DNA of 64,000 nucleotides from Vallitalea guaymasensis (GCF_018141425.1 NZ_CP058561.1:2852001-2916000), one strand, 5' to 3'; shown: positions 11,401 to 21,355, numbered from the stretch's first letter. Notes: generated from the sequence alone by a model not told the origin. A program made the numbers and translations.

Positions 11401-12702
11401 AGATATGACGCATTAAATGCTTATTGGAAGAATGTGCCACGAAACATAAGTATCCAAGTAAGTAATGATGGAAGCAACTGGAATACAGTAGTCAATAAAT
11501 CAAGTAATATACCTTCAGAAGGAAGCGGTAATGGTTATAATTATTTTGATTTATACAAATATGATATGAATAATGCTAATGGTAGATATGTAAGATTATT
11601 ATTTGAAGATGGTTCCACTAATGGTATTAACCTTCTTGAGGTATTGGTAAATGGCAGTGATATAGCAGGTGAGTTGGCTAAAGTAAATGTAACTGGACAG
11701 GAGACTCAAACAGGTGTTGCAAACCTTACTGTAGAAGGATTAACAGCAACGGATGAAGTTGTAGATATATCCAATGGAGAAATTAAGGTTGTAAGTTGTG
11801 ATACAAATGTAGTCTCTGTAAATTCCAATAACACTTTGAATGCCGAAAGCCAAGGGTCAGCTACTATATATGCTGTTGTAAAATTAGATAATATCCTAAA
11901 AGCCGGTTCTATTACAGTTGATGTAGATAGTTCAGGTCATATTAATTTTGATTATCCATTAGAAACCATAGCACTTACAGCTGATAAAAGTTCCTTAGGT
12001 AAAGGCGAATCAGCAGATATTGCGATAAATGGCTATTTATCAAATGGACAGGTTACAGATTTGAGTAATGCTTCTGTCCAATATAATATTATTGAAGGTT
12101 CGGAATATATTACATTAAGTGATAATACAGTAACAGTCAGTAATCTTCCATTAGGTAAAGCTGATGTAAAGATTCAAGCAGTAGTAACTGTTGATGGAAT
12201 AACAGTAAGTAGTAATATATTACAATTAGAGATTGTTGGTCCTGCTAATCTAGCGTTGAACATAATTCCTACATATAGCTCTAGTGTAACAGGAGGAGAA
12301 GGTACTCCAACAGATGGTGTAATTAATTCAGACTATTTCTTGAATCTAAGTGCTTCGGGGAGTCAATGGATGCAGATTGACTTGGGAAATGTTTGTGATA
12401 TCAATACATTGAAGGTATGGCATTACTATAATGATGAAAGAACTTATAAAGATGTTGTTTTCCAACTATCAAATGACCCTACATTCAGTAATGGTGTAGT
12501 AACTGTTTTCAATAATGACACAGATAATTCATCAGGATTTGGTGTAGGTGCAGATACAGAGTACTCTGAAACCAGTGCTGGTAAAGAGGTTAGCTTTAAC
12601 CCTGTTAGTGTAAGATATATAAGACTATGGTCAAATGGAAGTAATATAAATGAATGGAGTCATTATGTTGAGGTTGAAGTATATGGAGAAGAAACTTATT
12701 AA
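8446..12702 (+). CDS. secreted multidomain GH29-like protein, paralogue 1
   Basis: Large (1418 aa) predicted extracellular glycan-acting protein. Order: signal peptide (about 1-30); beta-sandwich with FNNTWLLAGPYD and WEYFDDRLFNRNLDDYQDLY (about 35-205); putative Ig domain of He_PIG type (245-315); TIM-barrel-like region (about 318-640); beta-sandwich closing domain (659-713); Ig-like Big_2 repeat (743-807); F5/8 type C module (924-1070); two more Ig-like stretches; C-terminal F5/8-like module (1268-1418). The barrel shows the GH29 alpha-L-fucosidase pattern: IKFGLYYGG, then LIKRYAPKQFFFDG with Asp442 at the nucleophile position, then VRVYDPEIII. Similarity to GH29 is judged by motif only, so specificity is open. 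SD GGGAGG. The next paralogue follows after 29 bases. Confidence 0.7.
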   Translation: MFRRMSLRVLTLIMVFVGIFSLTSIRINANTINVGGTARFNNTWLLAGPYDSSYSISSNVKPVEGDYMDGHQWEYFDDRLFNRNLDDYQDLYGYYTVKKDIDVQDKKVYLHSYVYSPSSRIAYLKIGTTGNHTAYVNGKNIGTRTSPEEVSKDRDTYICTLNKGWNSVLIEIKHTRVHYLGFYARITDIAGNELSGLIYSVNGYNRPLAVTTKNLSFTQNNMPIGYKDWPYIGMDSILTEKWWRPQASKFEFMAEGGVAGYTWSLENGLLPNGLTLSSDGKISGTPSKIGLFDFTIKVTDSNGDTATKSLSIEIKERPNKWHEEARQSALIHNAMSYSHAIDNNYSLDLWARRMRTQGINYVYLESYQAWPNGFFWTAPSAAAGTEDWLTDQVEAVKRQGIKFGLYYGGIPTWNGVMPSSSGFVRDVEDLIKRYAPKQFFFDGYPNNQGNTDAMFSIVRVYDPEIIIEANPDPELGDCDTKIWEAHGYWGNPAPDYWRANDTKANPLEIWRAPYTSEMGSAWTGYHHGNILDDWQEFAKINIVEMASGYIANFDQLIQNSRVLQDGTVQQGFDLDIFAPTVQKLIKLREMYSNWLNPVGKPSKLESLIGTYPAPYNGKWGYSTYRDNNIYLHMIEHPDFIPDSTGDVSNTNKTGVPSTGSVTITPVMNNVTSVTLLNDDSSLNYTQNGNELTIDLSSVAKHPIDTIIKIETDKEYEGYELTDIRVSNKQISNGTIHVDVEGYLNNFAGLSISNNQFDNIAYESSDDNIATVDSNGNIVAASQGTADINVSAVYNGITKSKLIQVHVGPQLDISINEKLISAVLKVNDCEAYLKMFHLGYGDISVEGIGIEGNSIDLTKADITYKTDMPNIIDLIDDKVIIKQMLSETDKPIRVAVWADIELDQGGQSRTVTTNKVFVDITPLRNMAQNKPVAASENSGTAGYANDGIIHEPNGSKDSRWIAATGDNGTYWQVDLGYVQPIDNVEVRYDALNAYWKNVPRNISIQVSNDGSNWNTVVNKSSNIPSEGSGNGYNYFDLYKYDMNNANGRYVRLLFEDGSTNGINLLEVLVNGSDIAGELAKVNVTGQETQTGVANLTVEGLTATDEVVDISNGEIKVVSCDTNVVSVNSNNTLNAESQGSATIYAVVKLDNILKAGSITVDVDSSGHINFDYPLETIALTADKSSLGKGESADIAINGYLSNGQVTDLSNASVQYNIIEGSEYITLSDNTVTVSNLPLGKADVKIQAVVTVDGITVSSNILQLEIVGPANLALNIIPTYSSSVTGGEGTPTDGVINSDYFLNLSASGSQWMQIDLGNVCDINTLKVWHYYNDERTYKDVVFQLSNDPTFSNGVVTVFNNDTDNSSGFGVGADTEYSETSAGKEVSFNPVSVRYIRLWSNGSNINEWSHYVEVEVYGEETY

Positions 12703-12731
12703 AAAATCAATCATAATAAAGGAGAGAGAGT

Positions 12732-15700
12732 ATGTTAAAGATAAAAGGTAGAGGCATATTATTTGCCACGATAATTGTTATGTTCATGTTTATGAATTTT
12801 AATCCATCAAGTGTTGTATTTGCAACTTATACACCTGGTACAGCTCCATTTATAAACACATGGCTGGTTGCAGGACCCTTTGATAATTCCATAAATCTAG
12901 ATTTATCAATGAATCCAAAAGAAAGTGACAACATAGGGGGAAAAACTTGGGAGTATTTTGATGATAGACTTTTTAATCGTAATCTAGATGATTATCAGGA
13001 TTTATATTCATACTTCAAAGTAAAAAAAGGACTTCCTGTTATAGATGGAAGTGTAGCATATGCACATGTTTATGTATACAGCCCTACTTCAAGAAGTGCT
13101 AGATTCAGAACTGGATGTAGTGGAACTTCTCAGGTATGGATAAATGGAACATCAGCTGGAAGTATTTCCACTGCTGTAGAGGTTGATAAGGATTCCAGCG
13201 ATTTCAGTATATACTTGAATGAGGGTTGGAATAAAATATTAGTAAAACAAGTATTGAATAGAGTCAAGTTCTGGGGTTTTTATGGAAGAGTATGCGATAG
13301 TAATGGTAATGAAATCAGTGGACTTGAATATTCAACAAATGGGGGAAATGGAGAATTAGCTGTCAATACAAAAGAGTTATCATTCACTGATAACAATATG
13401 CCTAGTGCTTTTAGTGAATGGCCTTATGTCTGGACAACATGTACTAGGGATACAGCTAATTGGAGACCTCAAGCATCCAAGTTTAGATTCTACGCTCAGG
13501 GAGGAACTCCAGGATATACTTGGTCAATTGAGAGCGGTTCACTTCCAGATGGTTTAACGTTAGCAAGTGATGGTACAATAGATGGATACTGTACAGCAAC
13601 AGAAGGTAAATATGATTTTGTCGTAAAAGTAACAGACAGTGTTAACAGTACTGCAACAAAAGCTTTAACCATTGAGGTAAAAGAAAGACCAAACAAATGG
13701 TTGGAACAAGCAAGACAAATAGCTCTTATCTCTTGTGGTCCAACTCTAAATGTTAACTTGGATCCTAATTATTCTGCGGATTTGTGGGCTGAAAGAGCAG
13801 TCAGACAAGGTATACAAGCTGTATATTTTGAAGCTGGACAGCAAACACCTATCTGGTGGCCTTCTGTATATGCTCCTGCAGGAACTAAAGACAGCATAAC
13901 ACCATATATGGAGGAAATAAAGAGACATGGATTAAGATGGGGAATATACTATCCTTCAGAAGGTGCAGCTAATAAACATTATTCATCTAATGGATTCTTC
14001 ATTGATGTAGAAGACCTGCAACTAAGATATAACCCGGACCAATGGTTTTTTGATGGTAATCCTTATACCAAAGGAAATATTGATGCTATGTATAGTATAG
14101 TAAGAGCTTATAGAGAGGATGCAGTTATTATTAGCAATGCTCCTCCTGAGCAGGGAGATGCTGACCTAAAATTTACTGAGAATGCAAGATATTGGGATAA
14201 TGTTCTTGGAACTGCTTTGCCTTGGGCTACGCCAGATAACAAGATAACGGCTATTCAGGCATGGAGGCATCCATTTGCAAAAGTCAATGACAGATGGTCC
14301 CAGTGGCATCATGGACAGGTTAGAGATGATTGGAGAAATTTCGCTAAAGCAAATATTATTGAGATGTGTACTGGACAAATAGCAGATTTTGATCAAATGC
14401 CAGGAACTTCAAGAGGACCTGGAACAGATACTAACTGGTTTGAATTAAAATTATGGCCTATAGAGAGTCAACAATTCATAGATATGAGAGAAGCCTATGC
14501 TCATTGGATCAATCCAATACTTGAATCACTTATAGGTACTGATCCTGGTCCATTGGAGGATACTTGGGGATATTCTACACAAAGAGATAATCTTATATAT
14601 ATGCATATCATGAAAAATTCTGTAGGTAAGAGCGGAATGCCTAGTGGAGGAAATATTGTAGTTTCTCCTGTAAATGATACAGTAACCAATGTAACCTTGT
14701 TAAGAGATGGAACGGTTCTTCCATATACCCAAAATGGGAATAGCTTGACTGTCGATACTTCAGGAATTGAAGTTGATTCTATTGATACTGTTATTAAGAT
14801 TGAGACTGACAAACAATTTACTGGTTTCAAGTTGACAAGTATTAAAGCAACTGGAAGTAAAACAGGTGATTCCACTATACAAATCAATGTTGAAGGATAT
14901 TTGAATCACTACGTAAGCTTAAAAGCTGATATAACACAAATTAGTTATACAAGCAGTAATACCAGTGTTGCAACTGTGGATTCTAATGGATTGGTGACAG
15001 CCGTAGGAGAGGGTACAGCTACTATAACCTCAACAGTTGAACATGATAATGAAGTAAAAGCAGACTCAATTGATGTAAAAGTAGAAACAGGTAATAATAT
15101 AAGGGTAGCAGATACATTAATTGGTGCTGTAGCCAGAGTTGCGGGCAAAGAGATATATTATGGTAAAATGTATCATCAAGATATAACAGAGAATATAACT
15201 ATTGAAGGTAGAGGTGCTAAAGGTGGTACATTAGATATATCAGGTGCATCAATAACTTACCATACAGATGATACGGAACTAGTAGAGATTGATTCAAATG
15301 GTGTCATATCAGTCAAAACTACAATAACTGACTCTGAGCAGGTTGCCGTATGGGCTACTGTTACATATAACGGAATCACAGTTACTACTAATAAAGTATT
15401 TATTGATGTTAGTGATGAGAAAGTAGTAAGTGAAAATAAACCTGCTACAGCAAGGGATTATAGCGAAACATTTACACCAGATAAGGCAAATGATGGTATT
15501 GCCTTACCAGCAGATGGTTCAGACAGTTCAAAATGGCGTGCTGGAAGTATTGCAAATAATGGATGGTGGCAGGTTGATTTACAGGATGTACATAGTATTT
15601 ATTCTGTAGATATAAACTTTAACAATAGGGATGATGGATATATAAATGTACCAAAATCCATTACATTCCAAGTAAGTAATGATGGTATCAATTGGACAAC

Positions 15701-16649
15701 CAAACTATCAAAAGTTATTAATTTACCTAATAATGGAGATTACAGCTGTACAGAGGCTAATAATTACATATTGGCAGCAAATGGAAGATATTTGAGATTA
15801 TTATTCGAGGATGGTGCTCAAGGAGATGCAATTGAAATAGCTGAAGTAAAAGTCTGGTCAAAAGATACATTAGCTGACCAAATGGTTACTGTATCATCTA
15901 CTTTTAATAATAATTATCTTGGAGAAAATGCAGTCGATGGAATAATTGGTCAAAATGGTACTGGTGAATGGGCATCATTAGGTGAGTTGAATCCATGGAT
16001 ACAAATAGATTACTTGAATGAATCTAAAACAATAAATAAAATCACATTATATGACAGATCCAATACTGATGATAATATTTTAGGTGGTACATTGACTTTT
16101 AGCGATGGCAGCAGTATTTCAGTAACAGGAATTCCAGCAGATGGTTCAGCAAAAGAAGTATTATTCCCACAAAAGACAGTATCATGGGTAAAATTCCAAG
16201 GATCAGGTGGTGTAGGGTATAACAATGGTCTATCAGAAATTGTTATAGAGAATACAAATTTGCCACCAAGTAATATAGCACCTCATGCCACTACAACAGC
16301 ATCATCTGAGTTTGATAATAGATATGTTTCAGCTAATGCTATTGATGAAACTGCCAGTGAATGGGCCTCTAAAGGGGAACTTAATCCGTGGATTCAATTA
16401 GATTGGAATACCAGCCAGACAATCAATAAAATCCTATTAAGTGATCGTGTTAATACCGATGATCATACGCCTGGAGGTACATTAACATTCAGTGACGGCA
16501 GTAGTGTTCAAGTAACGGATATGAATAACGATGGTACTCCATTGGAAGTGACATTTCCAGACAAGACAGTAACATGGGTTAGATTTCAGGTGACAGGTGG
16601 TACAGGATACAATAATGGTCTAGCCGAATTAGAGATATATGGTAATTAA
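12732..16649 (+). CDS. secreted multidomain GH29-like protein, paralogue 2
   Basis: A 1305-aa relative of the preceding protein in the same operon (29-base gap, SD AAAGGAGAG). Signal peptide ends near VVFA (about residue 32). The N-terminal sandwich repeats the WEYFDDRLFNRNLDDYQDLY block almost unchanged. He_PIG-type Ig domain from about 249; GH29-like barrel about 320-630 with RHGLRWGIYY and DQWFFDG (Asp441 at the nucleophile position); closing sandwich from about 646; Big_2 from about 737; F5/8 module about 901-1045. The C-terminus differs from its neighbours: two tandem modules of about 120 residues (1049-1172 and 1181-1305), each with NPWIQ and a TLTFSDGSS strand, resembling the DUF7402 type. 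Enzyme activity is inferred only. Confidence 0.7.
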   Translation: MLKIKGRGILFATIIVMFMFMNFNPSSVVFATYTPGTAPFINTWLVAGPFDNSINLDLSMNPKESDNIGGKTWEYFDDRLFNRNLDDYQDLYSYFKVKKGLPVIDGSVAYAHVYVYSPTSRSARFRTGCSGTSQVWINGTSAGSISTAVEVDKDSSDFSIYLNEGWNKILVKQVLNRVKFWGFYGRVCDSNGNEISGLEYSTNGGNGELAVNTKELSFTDNNMPSAFSEWPYVWTTCTRDTANWRPQASKFRFYAQGGTPGYTWSIESGSLPDGLTLASDGTIDGYCTATEGKYDFVVKVTDSVNSTATKALTIEVKERPNKWLEQARQIALISCGPTLNVNLDPNYSADLWAERAVRQGIQAVYFEAGQQTPIWWPSVYAPAGTKDSITPYMEEIKRHGLRWGIYYPSEGAANKHYSSNGFFIDVEDLQLRYNPDQWFFDGNPYTKGNIDAMYSIVRAYREDAVIISNAPPEQGDADLKFTENARYWDNVLGTALPWATPDNKITAIQAWRHPFAKVNDRWSQWHHGQVRDDWRNFAKANIIEMCTGQIADFDQMPGTSRGPGTDTNWFELKLWPIESQQFIDMREAYAHWINPILESLIGTDPGPLEDTWGYSTQRDNLIYMHIMKNSVGKSGMPSGGNIVVSPVNDTVTNVTLLRDGTVLPYTQNGNSLTVDTSGIEVDSIDTVIKIETDKQFTGFKLTSIKATGSKTGDSTIQINVEGYLNHYVSLKADITQISYTSSNTSVATVDSNGLVTAVGEGTATITSTVEHDNEVKADSIDVKVETGNNIRVADTLIGAVARVAGKEIYYGKMYHQDITENITIEGRGAKGGTLDISGASITYHTDDTELVEIDSNGVISVKTTITDSEQVAVWATVTYNGITVTTNKVFIDVSDEKVVSENKPATARDYSETFTPDKANDGIALPADGSDSSKWRAGSIANNGWWQVDLQDVHSIYSVDINFNNRDDGYINVPKSITFQVSNDGINWTTKLSKVINLPNNGDYSCTEANNYILAANGRYLRLLFEDGAQGDAIEIAEVKVWSKDTLADQMVTVSSTFNNNYLGENAVDGIIGQNGTGEWASLGELNPWIQIDYLNESKTINKITLYDRSNTDDNILGGTLTFSDGSSISVTGIPADGSAKEVLFPQKTVSWVKFQGSGGVGYNNGLSEIVIENTNLPPSNIAPHATTTASSEFDNRYVSANAIDETASEWASKGELNPWIQLDWNTSQTINKILLSDRVNTDDHTPGGTLTFSDGSSVQVTDMNNDGTPLEVTFPDKTVTWVRFQVTGGTGYNNGLAELEIYGN

Positions 16650-16713
16650 TTGACTATCTATAAGTTACATAAAAGAACTTTACAAATTAATATTATCATT
16701 AAATAAATGAGTT

Positions 16714-16757
16714 ATGGCAATACCTTGACCACCAAACAAGTATTGCCATATTTTTTT
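16714..16757 (+). terminator. terminator after paralogue 2
   Basis: ATGGCAATAC (16714-16723) pairs perfectly with GTATTGCCAT (16740-16749), followed by a run of seven T. It ends the 8446-16649 transcript, so the third paralogue has its own promoter. Confidence 0.88.
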
Positions 16758-16848
16758 AGAATATAAACTTTTATGAGAAATACGTAAAATTCAATGATAG
16801 TATACAATAATATCTATAATAATTTTAGAAATCTTTATATTTTATTGT

Positions 16849-16876
16849 TTGATAAGTTGATAATATTTTGTATAAT
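16849..16876 (+). promoter_or_regulatory. candidate promoter of paralogue 3
   Basis: TTGATA (16849-16854) and a consensus TATAAT (16871-16876) with a 16-base spacer, about 90 bases before the ATG at 16967. The rest of the 317-base gap (16650-16966) holds the terminator and otherwise featureless AT-rich DNA. Confidence 0.45.
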
Positions 16877-16966
16877 TTATTGTAAAATATTGGTAGGGGA
16901 GGATGGTTGAGACTAGTTAAAATTAGTAGCATATAAGTGACTAAAAAACGTAAAGGAGAAAATATT

Positions 16967-19900
16967 ATGTTCAAGAAGAATCTGTCAAAAATTTTAGTAG
17001 GTATATTTACATTAATGACTATATGGAGCTTTAATGGAACAACTACATCTAATGTTAGTGCACAGATGGCGTTATCAGGTAATGCACCATATATAAACAC
17101 TTGGCTTGTATCAGGACCATTTGATACTGCTTTAACAGATTTCCAAATGACTCCAAAAGTTGGACAAGATATTAGTGGGAAGAAATGGGAGTATTTTGAC
17201 GATCGTATCTGGAATAGATCCTATGACGATTATCAAGATCTATATGGGTATTTTACAGTTAAAAAAGGTATTGATACAAAAAATAAATACGTTTATGCCA
17301 ATACATATGTTTACAGTCCTTCGGCACAGAGCGTTGAGTTCAGATTTGCTGCCAGCGGTTCAAATAGACTTATTGTAAATGGGGTGGCTCTAACATCACC
17401 TTCTACAGTGGTTGAGCCACAAAAAGATCAACAAAAGCAAACAGTTAATCTGAACCAAGGATGGAATAGTATTTTAATTGAGATCTACCATTCTTATACA
17501 GATGATGTAGCAGAGGGTAAATTAATTGATGGAATCATGAATTTACCTGATAAACATGGGGAATATCTAGGTTTTTATGGTAGATTAACTGATGCAAACG
17601 GCAATGAAGTACCCAATATTCAATATTCAGTTACAGGTGAAAACACTTCCTTGACAATTGATACACAGACATTGTCAGCAGAGGATGTTGTATCTTCCGA
17701 TGTAATGGGTAGAGGATTGCCAAATAACATTCTACCAAAAGGATATGTTGAATGGCCATATGTATGGAATGCAACATTATATTCAACAGAACAGTACCGT
17801 GTTCAAGGAAGCCATTATCAGTTTCAAGCAAGTGGAGGACAACCAGGATATAGTTGGAGTATTGTTTCTGGCGCACTTCCAGATGGATTAACGTTAAATA
17901 CAGATGGAACCATCGATGGATTCTGTAATACAATGGGTACTAATAATTTTACAATACAAGTAAAAGATTCTCTACTTAATACTGCACAAAAAGAATTAAG
18001 TATTATTGTAAAAGATCGTCCTAATAGATGGTTTGAAGAGGGTAGAGTATCTGCATTGTCTCATTGTATTCCTATATATGATTGGTATGTAGATCCAAAT
18101 TTCTCTTTTGATTTATGGGCTGAAAGAGCTAAGAGACAAGGTCATTCTCTAGTATCTATTGAAACCCTTCAGCAACATCCTTACTGGCCATCCAAATTTG
18201 ATAATCCAGCAGGTATAAATGGTGCCATTCAATACTTACCAAGAGATGCTCAGGGTAAGGTATTAGATGGGTTAATGGAAGCAAAAGAAGCCATAGAACG
18301 ACATGGTATGAAATTCGGTTTATATTATGGTACTACTTATAATGATGTATTTTTCCATGATATACAAGATTTAGTTCTTAGATACGAACCAAAATATCTA
18401 TATTATGATGGACCACAGAGCAGAACAGCCAATAATTTTGATATTCTATATAGTGTTGTTCGTAATTACAGTGATGAGATAATTATTAACTCTAATGTTT
18501 GGAGTGGAGAATACGGTGATGCTGATCTTAGAACTACTGAGGCATCCCATATATATAGTGGTTCAAGAGGTACATTACATAAAAAAAGAACAATAGTGGA
18601 ACCTTGGAAATCAATCATTACTAAGAATAATCCAAATCCATATTATAGTAAAAGGGATGATTTCAGACAAGTAGCAAAAGAGATGATTATGAACGCAGCA
18701 AGTGGCAAGGTTGATAATAATGATCAGATGCCTATTATGAGCAGAGGTCCACAGTGGGATTCGCCTGAAGATGTTGCTACAAGATATCCAAAATCAGCTC
18801 AAGAATTTATTGATGTAAGAGAAGGTCTTATCGGTTGGTTTGCACCAGAGGGGAAACCTGAAAGACATGAATCCACAACAGGTACAATGCCTTATTTCCT
18901 AGACGGATGGGGATATACGGATGATGGAAAAGGCAATATTGATAAATTTGAAACAGGTCAAGGTCCTGATTGGGGTTTTGCAGTATCAAGAGATAACAAT
19001 ATATATTTGCATTTTATAGAAGGACCTTATGGTAAAAAGGGTTATCAAGGTCAGTCATCGGTTACAATCAGTCCTGTAAATGATACAGTAACAAAAGTAT
19101 CTTGGTTAAATGAAGATACACCTCTATCATTTACACAGAATGGTAATAGTTTAACTATTGATTTATCAGGGATTACTGCAGACCCAATAAGTACTATATT
19201 AAAAATTGTTACTGATAACCCTAACAGAAAATACAAATTAACCAATATCATACCAACAGGAAAACAATTAACTTCAAGTATGCTAAAAATAAATGTTGAG
19301 GGGTATATGACATATACAGCATTAAAGGTTCCTTTTGGTACTGGTGATGTGACTTATTCAAGTAGTAATACAAGCGTAGCAACTGTTGATTCCAATGGTG
19401 TTGTAACAGCAGCAGGACAAGGTCAAGCTACAATAACTGTACAAGGAACTTATGAGAATATTACAGTTCAGAATACCATAGATGTTATTGTCAATTCTAG
19501 CAATGTGATTCGTGTAGATGATACACTTATTGGTGCAGTTCTGTGGGCTGGTGATAGAGAAACTTATGGAAAATTCTCAAGTCTAGAAGATATTCCATTT
19601 ACTATTGAAGGGCGTTCTCAAAAAGGTGGACCTATTAACCTGGATTCAGCAACAATAACTATGAAATCAGGAATAGTTGATTTGGATGGTGGTACACATA
19701 TGCAGCCAGTTTCCATAACAGAATCACCAGTATTTACTTTCTCCAATGGAAAGATGACACCAAATGTTGTTGATGAAGAGACCAGAGTTGCTGTCTGGGC
19801 TGAAATAAATCTTGATGGACAACAAGTAACAACTAATAGAGTATTTATTGACCTTGTTCCATCAGTGAACCTGCTTAATGAACAAACAACCATTACTGCA

Positions 19901-21193
19901 AGTAATAGTTCAGGTAATTATACACCAGATAAAGTAAATGATGGTATATTAATTGCTTCTGACGGAACAGATAGCTCCAAATGGTCTGCATCAGGTACTG
20001 GTTCATCATGGATAGCCTTTGATTTACAGGAACCAAAAGATATAAGTACTATTGAAATTAACTTCAATACGTTGGAACAATTGTATATTAATACACCTCA
20101 GTCCATGGAGATTCAAACCAGTGCTGATGGAATGACATGGTCAACAGTTTCAACAGTTACACCGCCTAGCAGTGGCAGTACTGCATACTTTGGTTTTTCC
20201 AATAGATTCAGCATTCCTCCAACAAAGACTCAATATGTACGTTTACTATTCCCACAAGGAAGTGCTGACGGGGTTGCGGTTGATCTACTGGAAGTTAAAA
20301 TCAATGCAGATCCAGTGAATATTGGATTTAATAGAACAGTTACCTCAAGTTCTACCATTACAAATCCAGAAGGTGGAGCAGGTATTGTTGATGGGGTAGT
20401 GGATACTGCAGCTTTTACAAACCTTCAAGATACAGGTGCACAATGGGTACAAATTGATTTGGGTCAGAGTGCTGATGTACACAAACTAAAATTATGGCAT
20501 TACTATGCAGATGGAAGAACTTATAATGATGTTATTATGCAGTTATCCAATGATGCTGCATTCAGTACAGGTGTGACAACAGTATTTAATAATGATACAA
20601 ATAATTCAGCAGGACAAGGTACAGGAAGTGATTCAGCATATGCTGAAAGTGCTAGTGGTAAAACAGTGTCCTTTACCCCTGTAAATGCAAGATATATAAG
20701 GTTCTGGAGTAACGGCAGTAATGTAAATGGTTATAACCATTATGTAGAAGCAGAGGTTTATGGTTCATTAAGTGATACACCATCTACACAAACTAATTTA
20801 GCGCTAGGCAAAACAGCTACTGCATCTTCTACATATTCATCTTCTTATACAGCTGATATGGCTGTTGATGGTAGTTTAACAACACGATGGGCACAGCAAG
20901 GCGGGGATTATAGTGAATGTTGGCTCAAGGTTGATTTAGGAGAAAATTATTCTTTAAGTAGTGTGAAGACATCCTTCTTTGTTGCTAATGACAACCACAA
21001 GTACAAGTATAAGATTGAATACTCCACAGATGATACAAATTGGAATATGTATGAAGATAATACATCTGCCTATACCACACAATCAACTGTTGAAGATACC
21101 AATAGTGCTACTGGTAGATATGTAAAGATAACCATAACAGATTCAAGTACATTGGGTAGCAGTATAGGGGAGTTTGAAGTATATGGTGAGTAG
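16967..21193 (+). CDS. secreted multidomain GH29-like protein, paralogue 3
   Basis: A 1408-aa third member of the family. The start is set at 16967 because AAAGGAG lies 8 bases before this ATG; an in-frame GTG ten codons earlier lacks an SD. Signal peptide ends near VSA (about residue 31). N-terminal sandwich with WEYFDDRIWNRSYDDYQDLY; He_PIG-type Ig from about 281; barrel about 355-690 with RHGMKFGLYYG and KYLYYDG (Asp481 at the nucleophile position); closing sandwich from about 698; Big_2 from about 795; F5/8 module about 968-1118; then a module like the C-terminus of paralogue 1 (1118-1265) and a final F5/8 domain (1277-1408). The HHG motif before the conserved DDW/DDF in paralogues 1 and 2 is missing here, suggesting altered specificity. 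Confidence 0.7.
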   Translation: MFKKNLSKILVGIFTLMTIWSFNGTTTSNVSAQMALSGNAPYINTWLVSGPFDTALTDFQMTPKVGQDISGKKWEYFDDRIWNRSYDDYQDLYGYFTVKKGIDTKNKYVYANTYVYSPSAQSVEFRFAASGSNRLIVNGVALTSPSTVVEPQKDQQKQTVNLNQGWNSILIEIYHSYTDDVAEGKLIDGIMNLPDKHGEYLGFYGRLTDANGNEVPNIQYSVTGENTSLTIDTQTLSAEDVVSSDVMGRGLPNNILPKGYVEWPYVWNATLYSTEQYRVQGSHYQFQASGGQPGYSWSIVSGALPDGLTLNTDGTIDGFCNTMGTNNFTIQVKDSLLNTAQKELSIIVKDRPNRWFEEGRVSALSHCIPIYDWYVDPNFSFDLWAERAKRQGHSLVSIETLQQHPYWPSKFDNPAGINGAIQYLPRDAQGKVLDGLMEAKEAIERHGMKFGLYYGTTYNDVFFHDIQDLVLRYEPKYLYYDGPQSRTANNFDILYSVVRNYSDEIIINSNVWSGEYGDADLRTTEASHIYSGSRGTLHKKRTIVEPWKSIITKNNPNPYYSKRDDFRQVAKEMIMNAASGKVDNNDQMPIMSRGPQWDSPEDVATRYPKSAQEFIDVREGLIGWFAPEGKPERHESTTGTMPYFLDGWGYTDDGKGNIDKFETGQGPDWGFAVSRDNNIYLHFIEGPYGKKGYQGQSSVTISPVNDTVTKVSWLNEDTPLSFTQNGNSLTIDLSGITADPISTILKIVTDNPNRKYKLTNIIPTGKQLTSSMLKINVEGYMTYTALKVPFGTGDVTYSSSNTSVATVDSNGVVTAAGQGQATITVQGTYENITVQNTIDVIVNSSNVIRVDDTLIGAVLWAGDRETYGKFSSLEDIPFTIEGRSQKGGPINLDSATITMKSGIVDLDGGTHMQPVSITESPVFTFSNGKMTPNVVDEETRVAVWAEINLDGQQVTTNRVFIDLVPSVNLLNEQTTITASNSSGNYTPDKVNDGILIASDGTDSSKWSASGTGSSWIAFDLQEPKDISTIEINFNTLEQLYINTPQSMEIQTSADGMTWSTVSTVTPPSSGSTAYFGFSNRFSIPPTKTQYVRLLFPQGSADGVAVDLLEVKINADPVNIGFNRTVTSSSTITNPEGGAGIVDGVVDTAAFTNLQDTGAQWVQIDLGQSADVHKLKLWHYYADGRTYNDVIMQLSNDAAFSTGVTTVFNNDTNNSAGQGTGSDSAYAESASGKTVSFTPVNARYIRFWSNGSNVNGYNHYVEAEVYGSLSDTPSTQTNLALGKTATASSTYSSSYTADMAVDGSLTTRWAQQGGDYSECWLKVDLGENYSLSSVKTSFFVANDNHKYKYKIEYSTDDTNWNMYEDNTSAYTTQSTVEDTNSATGRYVKITITDSSTLGSSIGEFEVYGE

Positions 21194-21227
21194 TTGATTC
21201 ATAACTAAATATTAATTGTAATTATAT

Positions 21228-21266
21228 AGGTTATACTCATTTTATTTTAGTGGGTATAACCTTTTT
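21228..21266 (+). terminator. terminator after paralogue 3
   Basis: A stem of about 12 bp (AGGTTATACTCAT with GTGGGTATAACCT, including wobble pairs) followed by TTTTT, just after the stop codon at 21193. Confidence 0.85.
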
Positions 21267-21355
21267 GCATATCGCAGATATACATGATTTTAACAAGTTT
21301 TTGTATAATTCGTTACATTATAGAGAAAAGAATAAGGGATACCTATAAAAATCGT

